Shown one piece after another: positions 13,310 through 25,300 of a stretch of 64,000 nucleotides of DNA. The position numbers were made by a program, and so were the translations under genes. Position 1 is the first letter of the stretch; each line of letters starts with the position of its first letter. The DNA comes from Chaetorhynchus papuensis. Lineage: Eukaryota; Chordata; Aves; Passeriformes; Rhipiduridae. The notes beneath the pieces are model-generated. The model worked only from the letters and a program-made list of their open reading frames with translations. It was not told the DNA's origin and did not search any database. The DNA lies in NCBI GenBank assembly GCA_013396525.1, contig VWYX01000278.1:78565-142564 (forward strand), written 5' to 3'.

Positions 13310-16300
13310 GTAATACCCAACTGGTTTATCTAAACACAGGTTTCATCGATCCTCTGAGTGTAAAGGCTTGTGAGTTTTTTGCATAGAGGAAAAGAAGGCA
13401 AGTCCGAGTTAATTGGCAAAATTATCCCCTGTAATTACTTCTGTTGCTAGTGCAGCTCTCAGAATTGTCACTTACCTGCTTTGGCTTTCTAAATAGAAGC
13501 TGCAAAAGGCACTTTTAGGGGTTTTGTGTTGTGTTTTGGTTTGGGTTTTTTTATACCTAGCAAAACTTTGATAATTCAGGCATTCATTGAAAAACCTGTC
13601 CTGTACCATCAAATGAAGAGCAATATGTTCTTTCAGGAGCATTTGGTGACAGAAGTGAAAACTTGGAATCATTTGGAGCTGTCTGGAAAAGCACAGATAT
13701 CTGGGGGTGGTTAGGGGTTGAGATATTCTGGTGTCTATGATGTGGCAAAAAGTTCCACTGTTCTTTGGCTGAGTGAAGAGAAGGGCCAGGAGAAAGAGTG
13801 GGGCAGCAAAGGCAACATGAGTTTGTGTGGCACTGCCTGTACAGAGCTGAAAAGAAGAGAGGTTTTGTAGTACGAAGGCTCCAGCCTCATTAAATAGCTG
13901 GGAAAATTAACTAGTCTTTTCTCACTTCCCTTGATGCAATTCTACAGAGGGGAAAAGAATTGCAGCTAAAGAAAACAGCCCTGTGAAGTTCCGCAGTTGA
14001 AAAGGACAATGTTCAGTAGCTCTAAGCTCAGGGTTTTTGTTAAAAAAACCCCAAACCAATGATCAGCAAACCAAGCCAAGCCCAGCCCTTTCAATAAGGA
14101 TTAGCAACATAAAATTCAAGGATTTGCCTTGATGTAACACCGATGTAGGTTGATCTCACCTTTGTGCAATTCTCAGCTGTGCATGTTTGTAGCTTCTCGT
14201 TGGGAAAGTTTTAGGAACATCAGGTGCTAAGCTGTGGGGTTAAGCTGGGACAGGATTTGTCCAATGGCTGCAGAGTTGTCTCCCTTTGGTGCTGCACATT
14301 TCCCTTCCCTTTGTGCCTGTTGTCTTGGCTTATCTCGACTGTGAGTTGTTCCTCATCTTTGTTCTATTTTTAGCTCCAGGGTTACTTTCCTACCACACCT
14401 ACTCCCTTGCCAATTGAGTAGCCAGGCTCTATATATAGTTAAATTTTTATTCTTTCCCAATAAATCAATCCTCCTTGGCCCATTAGTCATCTTAATGCCA
14501 ATTCTTCTGAGAACAGAAGGTCACTGTAGTTTCCTACTTCCAAGAAGAAGTGTTTACTGTAAACAGATTTCTCCTTTCAGTGCCTGCTCTCATATCCAGT
14601 GACACTTGTATTGTCACTGAGTGTCTCTGCAGGGATGTAGTGGTTCTTAAACTTTGTTATAATGTGTTGCTCTGTTACAAAGGTAAAAAGTTTCCAGGGC
14701 TCCTCACCAGCCTTTTGCAGCCGTAGAATTGAACATCCAGTATCCCACAGCCTGACTTTTCAAAGCCACAAATTCCAGGGCAAAGCTAAAAGACCTTCTG
14801 AGAATTAAAAAAACAGTACAAGTATCAAAAGCAACATTTGAAATAAAGGTTAACTTTAATTATATAAAAGAATAAAGCCTCTTTAAATGCAGTCCTTTTC
14901 ATTTTTCCTCTTCCCTTGAGTGCCCTTGGCAGACTTTCATGCAGGCAGTGCTGCATCCCAAGGTGGCAAAAAAAGGCTAAAAAGATGATTTCTCGATCAG
15001 CGGTGCTGTGCCGATGCCCTTTGTGTCCCTGGCACCTTTGGATGCCGGGTTTCTGGGAGCAGCCTTGGCAAATGCACCTGTATTCTGTGTCCCTGGGTGC
15101 AGGGCACGGTCCTGCTCTGCTGGCTGCTGCTGCTGCTCTCGGAGCACGGGTGGCACGTGCTGGGATGTGCCGAGTGCTGCCTCCTTTGTCGCTACAGCGT
15201 GGAAAAATTTGGGAGTGCAAGGGTTGGGACGTTGAGGGTGACGGCTCCTTACTCTGTTCTTTATCTTGGGGAAACGAGAACGTGGCACATGTACATTTAA
15301 GGTTATAGGAAAAAGGTAGTGTTTAAAAATCGACTTGTGTGCGTTCGTTTATTTACACAGCCCTGCCGGAGAGGTCATGTTCACATTCCCCTGCAGAGCA
15401 TGTGAACCGCTCCGAAACGTGCCCTCACTGCCACGGAAAAATGTGTCATTCTCTCCCACAGCCTCATTTGTGATATTTGCTAAGTGTAACGTGTCATACA
15501 TACCTGGATGGCTTCACTCAGAGACAGGGATAATGAATTGCAGATGTGGAGCAGGCTGTTTTCACTCATTAGCTTGATTTCTTAACCAACAGATTTAGCA
15601 AAGGATGTGTTTTCTATTGAAGGCTCCAAGGCTGATGCTGTTAAATCCAAAGGGCTTGTTATCTGATTTCACGAAAAAGCATCTGGAAACATTGTTTAAC
15701 TTGTTGAAACATCTTTGTTCATTTGAATAAGTCAAATGGCCGCTTTTTTGCTTTGAAGTTTAAAAAAATGAGAGCCTAAAAAACAAACCAAGTGCTTCCC
15801 AGCTGAGACCTTGGAGGAGACAGATTGGCTATAGCCAGTTTTTTTCCCTCAAAGGGAATAAAGCACTGAAAACTACCCAGTGCTAGGATTGAAGAGAGCC
15901 TTTTCCATTCTTCTCGTGGCAGTATGTCAGTGATACCACAGAAAGGAAGGCTTGGCTTGGGTTCAGAAATGAGTAATAATGTCAAATGCATATGATTGTT
16001 TTGCTACTTCCTCCAAGTGGTCGAGGGAAGGAAGTTATGCATATAATTTAGCTGGGCTTCAGGAAATAGTTTGATACAGTTCTCTGCGGAGAGCAGCTCT
16101 GCAAGCCTAATAACTAAAGCAGAGTGTAGCATAGCAAAAGGTGGCAGGGAAGGGAAGCAGCATTTAAGAAACAGAAAGAAATGACAGCTAAAGTACTGTA
16201 GAAATCACGGCACATCTCTTCTGGCATTGATCTGTGGGGAGAGGGAGGATGTGTGGAAGTGGAGTTGGTCTGATCCATGGAAGTCCCCTAAGGCCTTGCA

Positions 16301-19300
16301 CAATGGGGAAGGAAATCTCAGTGCTGGGAAGGCTGTAGCAGTACCTGGATAAGAGGCTAAGGCAGAAAATGAGAGTGGCAACCTGTTTTTCTTAAAGGTT
16401 TTTGTACAGAAACAAGCTTTTTATGGAGGAGATGGCACTTGAAAATTAAACTTAAAAACTCCAGAAACAAAATGAGATTCATAGGACCCCAGAATGGTTA
16501 GGGTTGGAAAGGACTTTCAAAGATCATCTAGTTCCAACCCCCTGCCATGGGAAGGGATACATTCCACAGGACCAAAGATGATCCGAGTCCCATCCAATCT
16601 AACCTTGGAACTCTTCCAGGGATGGGGCATCCACAGCTTCTCTGGGCAACCTGTTCCAGTGCCTCACCACCCTCACAGTAAAGAATTTGACCTAATATCC
16701 AACCTAAACCTGCCCTCTTTCAGTTTAAAGCCATTACCTTGAACCATCATTCCATGCCCTCAGACGTGCAGCCTCCTCCTGCTGCAGCAGGGCTGCTGCT
16801 GCTGCTGTCTGGTGCCCTTCGAGTGCGCAGAGCTGGTGATGCTCAAGGCTGTGGGAGCAGCCTTAGCTCAGCCCTTGTCATGTGTGCTTTATGGCACAAT
16901 CTTTAATTGCATGATCAAATACTTTTCTGCCCTGGCAGTGCTCATATGGGCTGTGGGAAAGTCACTGTTCAGGGACTGAGGCGTCTCTCTGTCATTTTTC
17001 TCCTCACTCCGTTAGCAGGGGTGGCTGTTATTTATCACTCACCATCTAATGCCCTCAGTACATATGGAAGCATTTGTTTCCTTTACAGTCTTTTCAAGGG
17101 TCTTTGCTATCCACTGGGGTATTTGAGTGCCAAATTGTTTTCTGTAAGTGGAGACTGCTGATCTGTGCAGCACAGCTGCAGGAGAAGGTGTGTGGAGAAG
17201 ACAATTTGGGGCAGGTTGGGTCCCAGAGACAAGACGCAGGAGTTGGCTGACGTTGTTTTTCTCTCTCCTTCATTCCATATCTGTCCCTCCCTGGCACAGG
17301 CAGGAGTGCGTAGCCACAGAAGAAAACCCTCAGGTGTTTTTCTGCTGCTGCGAGGGCAACTACTGCAATGAGAAATTTACCCATCTGCCTGAAGTCACCG
17401 GCCCGGAAGGTGAGTGACTGGGAGGACGGGGAGTTGGGGTCTCTTCCCCTGGACCCAGTTTCCAATGACTTTCATAGAAACACAGAATGTCCTGAGTTGG
17501 GAGGGACTCACAAGGATCATCGAGTCCAACTCCTGGCCCTGCACAGGAAAGATTCACACCATGTGCCTGGGAGTGTTGTCCAAATGCTCCTTGAGCTCTG
17601 AGCTTGGTGCTGTGACCACTTCCTTGGCGAGTCTGTTCCAGTGCCCAACCACCCTCTGGGTGAAGAAACTTCCACTGTCTGGGTGAAGAACCTTTTCCTA
17701 ATATTTGTCCTAAACCTCCTCTGATTCAGCTTCACACCAACATTGAGTTGTTGGACGTTTTGGTTGCAGAGTCAGAAATCCTTTTGCTACAGTTCTCTAA
17801 GAATAGTTTTTTAAGGTTGTTTCACTCTGTGGCTAAAGCTGTAACAACATTTTGGATACCATCAGTAAGGGTCAGGTTTTCTTTATGGTGGACAGTTCAC
17901 TGTGGGATGTTACAAAACAAAATCCCACACAAGGGAAAGAGGGCAGAGTGATTTATACAGCATAGATTGAGCCTCAAAATCTTAAAAGATCTTTGACACC
18001 TTTCTCATTAATTTCATAGGTCACAAGTGTCCAGATACCTTCTGGGATTTTTGCGTTTGATTCTATTTTGTTGGTCTGGGGATTGAAAGGGAAAGGGTGT
18101 GTGGCAGCTTTCGGAGTCTGTGGATATGCATCAAGGAAGAAAACTAATAGCAGGACCTTCTTGAGAGGCTAATAGAAAAATGATGATTCTTTTAGGTGTA
18201 TACTTTTTAAAGTATCATTCAATAAGAACTATTAAAGCAGGTGAATCTTTTCCTTAGGTTGGTTTCTACCACTTTGAACTATCTTCATTTACTGAGATGT
18301 TCCAACAGACCTTTATAGATTTTCCTGATAGGTTTTCAATTGTTTACATGGGTTATATTATCTCCTGTTATTAACGTACCCGTAGCAACCTAGTAGCAAA
18401 TATTCTTTCTCTCACAGTTTTTTGTTTAATTTGGCAAGTCTTGCTATTTTTTCCTTCGCTGTCTCCAACATAGCAACATGGCTCCATTTAGTATTCCCAT
18501 TGTTTGTGTCTCAACTGCACTGATGTAATTTGGAACAAGAACTACTGTGGGAATAGTGCATTTGATTGTGGCTCCGGCAGCATTTTACTAAAAACTGACA
18601 ACTTGTCAATCACTGTGAAAGGTAAAGCAACGCTGCAAGGGATTTTGTGCTCTCTTAATACATTTGGAAGGGTTAAGAGGAGGAAATGTTCTGCTTTTAT
18701 GTATCCCAGCAAGAAATACCTATCTTAAATAAAGGTCAGATGGAGGCTCAGCTTGCAAAGTGTGGTTTGGGCAATTGTAACTCCATTACAAACAGCACTT
18801 TTACAGAGAAGAGAAAACCATGGAGCCTTGTGAATACTGGTGGGTGTGATGGGACATGCCAGCCAGCATTGTCAGCTTCGGAATGGAGGGACAGATGGGG
18901 TTTGGTGGCCTCTGGATGTGCAGCTGACAGTGCTGCTGCACTCCTGAAGGTCCTTTTCCCTCGCTTACCCGGCTCTTTCCTCACAGTCATATACGAGCCG
19001 CCGCCGCCAACACCCTCCCTGCTCAACATCCTGGTGTACTCGCTGCTGCCCATCGCAGTGCTGTCCATGGCCATCCTGCTGGCCTTCTGGATGTACCGGC
19101 ACCGGAAGCCTCCCTACGGCCACGTGGACATCATTGAGGTGAGGGAGTGGCTCCCCTTTGCTTGGGCCTTGCAAAAGGCACAGAGGTTGCTCAGCATACA
19201 TTCACATCCACTTTTGCTTCACTCTTTTCAGGTGGCCTAAATTTTCTTCTCTGTTTTTGGATGTTTGTGGCACAGTTGGCCTCCATGGATGTGTCAGACT

Positions 19301-22300
19301 GATGGGTTTAGGTGGGGTTATCACCATGTCTGAGATATCCGAGGAAGGGAATTAGACAGCCCTGCTTGGTGGCTGCCCTTCCTCCCAAACTCTCCAACCC
19401 ATTGCCTGATTTCAGCCAACTTTGTAGAGCATCTGAGATTCTGAGAGATGATAAAGTTCCTGCCAGCTCTGTGGGAGGAGGGAAGATGCTTTCCCTGATG
19501 AAGCTCAGGTTTTATGAGCCCTCAGAGAATGGATGCAGGAGGCATCGGGGGGACCTAATTGCAGCCTTCCAGTACCTGAAGGGACCCCACAAGAAAGATG
19601 GAGAGGGACTTTTAACAAGAGCATGTAAAAAGCATTCCCAGAGGACAAGTGGGAATGGGTTAAAATTGAAAGAGAACAGGTTTAGATTAGATAGTTGGAA
19701 AAAATTCTTCCCTGTGAGGGTGGTGAGGCCCTGGCACAGGTTGCTCAGGGAAGTTGTGACTGCCCCATCCCTGGAGGTGTCCAAGTCCAAGCTGGATGGG
19801 GCTCTGGGAAACCTGGTCTAGTGGGAAGTATCCCTGTCCATGGTAGGGGGTTTGGAACTGGATGATCTTTAAGGTTCCCTTCCAACCCAAACCATTCTAT
19901 GATACTGTGAACCTTTCCCATCTAAAGCAGGTAGGACAGAGCTCCAACCCCATGCATCCTGTGGAGTTAAATTGTTCTCCTGGATAAATGCAGAGTTTAA
20001 ACAGATATGATCTGTATGATGCTGACAGAGCTGTTCACTGCCCATGGCTGGGGTGACAGGGAACATACTAATGTAGTGAAGAGCAGTGGGAGGTTTTAGA
20101 TGTAGTTTGCTATCTGGTCACAAAGATCAAAAGGTTCCCACTTTTGGCAGGAGGTAGCTTTGAGGACATCAGTGCTTTACAGCCCAAAATAACTTTTGCT
20201 TTGAAAACACAGGAGAGTTCAGGTTTTGCCCAGAGCATGGCAGGCAGTAGTGTCATGAAGCGACACTTGGAGGTGCAGACTGTTATATGTGTTCTATACC
20301 AATACCTTACAGAGTAAGCAAGACAGGGAATTTCAGGCTGCTCTTGCTGCAAACGGTACACCTAAATAATTTGTATTAAATAAAATGTCACTTCTTCACT
20401 CTTCTTTCCCCACACGCAGTCTCTCCACTCCTCCCCTCCCTTTATTTTACAGTCCAGCTTCAGCTGGTGACAGTGGTTTTTTTCTCCTGTGCAGGACCCT
20501 GGCCCGCCACCCCCTTCTCCCCTGGTTGGCCTAAAGCCCCTGCAGCTCTTGGAGATCAAGGCCAGGGGACGCTTCGGCTGCGTGTGGAAGGCTCAGCTGA
20601 TGAACGACTACGTAGCAGTGAAAATCTTCCCTATTCAGGTGAGAGGGACACTGCATTAGGTTCTTACTTGCCAGAGGCTTCCTCGCCAGTGCTGAGATGC
20701 TCTAAGTGCCTATGGAGATTATGGTTTTTAAGACCATAACAAAGAAGCATTTGGGCTCTTCTGCTGGGGGAAAAAGTTCAAGGACCCTTCCTTCCTACAC
20801 TTCTCCGTGCTTTATCTCATTACCAAATGCTTCCTGTAGTAGTACTTGTTGCAAGAAGGGCAAAAACAAGCACATTTTGAAACCTACAGGGCATTTTAAC
20901 TTCCCTGCAAATGCCTGTGTTGTTTAAATCCAGCAAGGCAGGGTGCAGCTGCGGGGTCCAGAGTGCACACAAAGGGCCAGAGCCCCAGCTTTCTGTGTCC
21001 TGCCTGGGTGGGTTGTAAATCTGGATCCAAACCCAGTGAGCAGTTTACAGCCTCCAAAGGCAGAGCCCCCAGTGCTGTGAAAACTAATTGCACCACAGCA
21101 TTTCTGTCAGCTCCTGTCTTCTGCTCTAGGAAACCTTTGAACGCTCCTGGCTTGATTCTCTAGGAATTGCAGATGAAAAGAGTAAAGCAATCAAAAGTCA
21201 AGTGAAAGAAAAATGACTAAAACATCTTTGTGCTCCTCCGCTGTCTCCTTCATTACTTTTTCACCTCGTGTTTGTTGTCATAGCGTTGCTAAAGGAGATC
21301 TGCACATCTTCTGTCCAAGCCAGCTGTGACCTGCTAGTAAATATTCAATACAGCCTAGATTAGATTTTGCAATTGCAACAATTACAGCTACAAGGCTGAT
21401 CTGGGTGCTGTATGCACAGGCTTTATTCTTGCAAGTATCCTTAGAAGATCTTGACAAATCTTATTTCTCAGTAAGGTTGCGTTTGGCTTCCTTTCCACTC
21501 CCCACATATGTCCTTTAGGAATAGCTGAGGATAATTTTGGAGAGGGGAGACTGAGGACAGCAATTTCCAGTCTTTCTTCTTTAGCGAAAACAGACTCATT
21601 TTGAAGGGATACATCACATCCTAACACTGGAGCATGATTTTAAGAGTAGTGTGAGCAGCTCTGACTGAACTGAAGGAGCTGTTTGCTTTAAAGAGAAGTG
21701 TGATCTTTGATGGTGCATTTCTCCCTGCTTCAGGATAAGCAATCTTGGCAGAGTGAGAGGGAGATTTTCAACACTCCTGGCATGAAGCATGAAAACCTTT
21801 TGCAATTTATCGCAGCAGAGAAAAGGGGGACAAACCTGGAGACAGAGCTCTGGCTGATCACAGCTTTCCACGACAAGGTAATGTATCACTGCCACATTTT
21901 GGGAAGGCAGAGAGGGAGCTGGTTGTGATAGAGCAGGATTATAATCCCTGTAATCTATCCAGTCTGTTCCTGGTGGGCCATGGCTCTGTGGCAGCAGAGT
22001 GCTCCTGCTCCCCTGCTTCAAAGGCCCTTCCTTCAGCTTTCAAGGCTTTCCTACACAAACAAGGATTAATAAAGGTGGGACCTGGGAAGAGAGAGAGGCA
22101 CAAAAGGCCACAGCTCAGGCCTGTGGTGGTCAACATCTCGACGTGTGTAGATGAGCATCACGGGAGGCAGATTTCGCAGACCCAACTCACCCCTTGCAGA
22201 TGGGCTCCATGTTTGCTTTTGAGGCTTGGGGCACATCTCCTGTTTCATGGATTGCTTTAGTTACAAAGCATGACTAACACTTAAAACAAACGTGCAAATC

Positions 22301-25300
22301 TGGGGTTGAGCCAGCAGTGTTATCCCCCTGTTAAATCCAAGGTCTGCTGAGTCAATCATTGCCACAACCAGCTGATACCATGCATCATCTTCTTGCATGG
22401 AAGGCTTTCCCCTTGCTTAGGTTAGACAAATTGCTCTGGTTAAAGATGATTTTTTCCCTTCCTTACCTCCCTCCCTTTCCCTGGCAGATAAGTAGACATC
22501 AGGAGGTCTGCACTGTCAAGGGCTGAAAACTCATGGATGCTTCTGATTTTTATTTCTTCTTTTTACTTTCACTAGTGATTTCCCCCCCCCCCGTTAAATC
22601 AAGGCTCAGATTTCTCAAGCCACTCTCTAAACCATTCTCTATTAAACTGATGAGTTGGCACATCTATCACGTTGGGGGGTCTATGACTAAGAACTGACAG
22701 TGTCCTGTTCTGCAGGGTTCTCTGACAGATTACCTGAAGGGCAACATTATCAGCTGGAATGAGCTCTGCCACGTTGCAGAAACGATGGCCCGTGGCTTGT
22801 CCTACCTTCATGAAGATGTGCCCTGGTGCAAAGGTGAAGGACACAAACCTGCCATAGCACACAGGTAAAGCCTCTCTCGTTTGACACCGTCTTCGAAATG
22901 ATGCTGTTGAATGGAGGAAGCTGTGCTTTTAGGAAGTGAAGGCCTTTTAACCCAGCAAATCCTGTGCTAAGACAAGAATTTTTTTCAACCATGTGTAAAA
23001 TGGTGAAGGGCAAGTAAGTGTCTTGCCTGTGGAACAGCACAGTTGGTAGTGGTTGATGGCAAATGTCCGAAGGGTAGGGGCTTCCCTCTTCCATCAACCC
23101 TTCCCTTGTGGTGGGAAGGGAATACTGGTCACTGCAGAAGGGCTCTTTGAAAGGACTTTGCTTGATAATATCATCACATTATAATCCATGTATTTCTCTG
23201 ACCGTACCAGGAGTTGGACCCTGTTTTTCCCTCTTTTAGACCAATAACTCCACTGCGTGTCTTCCCACAGAGCTTTTGATCTGTAAAAAATGGAGAAACT
23301 GTGGAAACACAGAAAATGGCTGCTAGTTGTTTTTCCCTGTAGTTTTAAAAGGCCCAAATCATGCCAGGGTGCTTATTAGAGACACCACAGCAGGTGCCAC
23401 CCTACCCATGGGACCTCCTGGCACATGCTTCAACCCACATGGGTGGCAGCGCAGTGGGGACAGCAGGAAAGCAGTGGGTTAAACCATCCTCACGCTTTAG
23501 CCCTTCTCTAAAGTCCCACACTGCTTGCCCTAGACTAAAGCATCTCTTCTGAGTGGTTTGCTGGTGGCAGGGCAGGATGGAGGAGATTTCCAGAAGGGAT
23601 TTACAGGCCGTAATCCGTGGCCATGCTCCCCCGCCACCCACCGCATTTCATCTAGGAGGGACTTAACCCCCACGTCCAGCTGCAGCAATCTGTACCCGCT
23701 CTGGCAGGCCTGGCTTCATGTATGGCAAGATAATCCCTGTTTTTGCAAGGGTATCCCTGCCCCCTAAACACCCCACCTCCCCAAACCTGAAAGTTGTGAA
23801 GAGCTGGGGGCTGTTGAAAGAACCTGCAGCTGCCTTTGTGCTGCTCCTGGAGCTGACCCCTGTGTCCCTGACATTTGTCCCTGTAGAATAAAGGCAGTGG
23901 TTTATAGATGAAAATTCCTGAGGGTGGGGAACAGAGGAAGGCTGTAGAAAGGCTTTAAAGCAACAGATCGTGCTCATTAGTGTCCCTGTCCATTTAGCAA
24001 GTGATAAAAGCTGGAGAATGCAGCATTTGTGTGAATTTAGCACATACCTAGTGGAGGAGGGATTTCAGGACACAAGGGATTTCCCTCGGATTACCCCACT
24101 CCTTTTAATTTTATTTTTGAAAGAAAACACTAAATGCATTTTAAATCTGGGGAGGGGGGCGTGGGGGGTGTTTTTGAATGGCTCCCCACAGTGCACATGG
24201 ATGGAGATGCTGGGGTTGCCAGGTGGAACTCCCCAGTCACTGCTGGGCAGGGGTTCAGCAAGCTCCTCTCTGGCCCCCGGCATTACAAGGAGGATTAAGG
24301 TTATGGAATCACTTGTTGGTGCAAAAGTGCCCCCACGTGGAAGCTGAAAATAAAATCTCCAGTGTCTCAATCGAATTAACTCACCCGTTACTCATAGTCT
24401 GTTTGCTCTGTATTCCCTAGTTTGAAGTGCTATATTGGAAAAAAAAAATTCTTCTTTTCATGCCACTTTTCTTTGTCAGTGACCATTTTAGGATGGTGTA
24501 ATGCATATGCTGTTATGGGAATTCTAGTTGGCATGGTTTGGATTAATTAGGTCCTTCTCCCTGGTCTGGATGCATTTGCGTTGCAGCTCAGACTCGCCAG
24601 TTCAAGGTGGTTTGTGGAAGGAAGGAAGGAAGCAAAATGCGGAAAAAATGGGGGAATGTATGGAAATAGGGGGAAAAAATGGAATTGCAAAGGGAAATCC
24701 CTGCATTGTGTATCAAGATGTAGGAGTTAACTGTTGCATGCCCAAAGGGCACTGCAGGTGAGCAACAGCAGCACATGCCCCGTCAGTAATGCTGGTTTAC
24801 ATCTTGTTTCACCTTGGAACCACATGGTTCAGGCAGATTGTCTGATAATTTCTGTGTGGTCCTCATTGAGCCACTGCTTTGCAAAAATCTCGTGCACAAT
24901 CTGCACCATCCTGAGGGCATAATCCCCTAATGCTGAGCGAGCAAAGGCGTTTATCCATGTCATTAGATGATGGCTGTTTCCTAAGCCTGTGGGGAAACTG
25001 CTGTGGCATGGGAGCAGGCAGTCTCTGAGATGAGAGGTGGTGGTAAATGCAGTTCTTCTGTGTAGTGGAGGGGTACCAATGTTTGGGAGGCTCTGCAAAG
25101 CTGTACTGTGGCCCTAGAGGTGATGGAGGCTGGTTTCTGCTGGGGTTCACTGGCTGCACGATGCCCTCCAACTTCACACCCACTTCCCCCATCTTAAGCC
25201 TCAAGCCAGAAATGCCCATAATGCTGTGTTTGGCTTAGAAAGGATAAATCCTCTCTTCTGATATTTTAAGCTCAGAATCAGGGGGCTGGGTGGCACAGGA

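Larger units (their letters stand above)
17410..18986 (+). other. ACVR2B intron 3, with a possible intronic poly(A) signal
   Basis: The intron contains an antisense CR1-family fragment (17472-17742). AATAAA at 18728-18733 is followed about 30 bp later by the G/T-rich stretch gtgtggtttggg. Read in the receptor frame from exon 3, a stop comes after two codons. The last ~300 bp before exon 4 are open in the exon 4 frame, but no coding resemblance is seen. Confidence 0.8.

Noticed and set aside
14825..15308. Overlapping ORFs of 100-131 codons on both strands in ACVR2B intron 2
   Set aside because: A locally GC-rich stretch with ORFs in several frames on both strands; no frame shows domain-like sequence or exon boundaries.
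18504..18728. Cysteine-containing ORF in intron 3 as an extra ectodomain exon
   Set aside because: Its cysteine spacing does not follow the receptor fold, and no flanking splice signals in a fitting phase were found.
18686..18986. Open frame before ACVR2B exon 4 as an extended exon with an upstream acceptor
   Set aside because: No convincing alternative acceptor and no similarity to receptor stalk sequence; the standard acceptor at 18986 is strong.
19312..19821. 169-codon ORF as a gene
   Set aside because: It lies in a sense CR1 copy; the frame is a chance reading of the LINE 3' region, not an intact reverse transcriptase.
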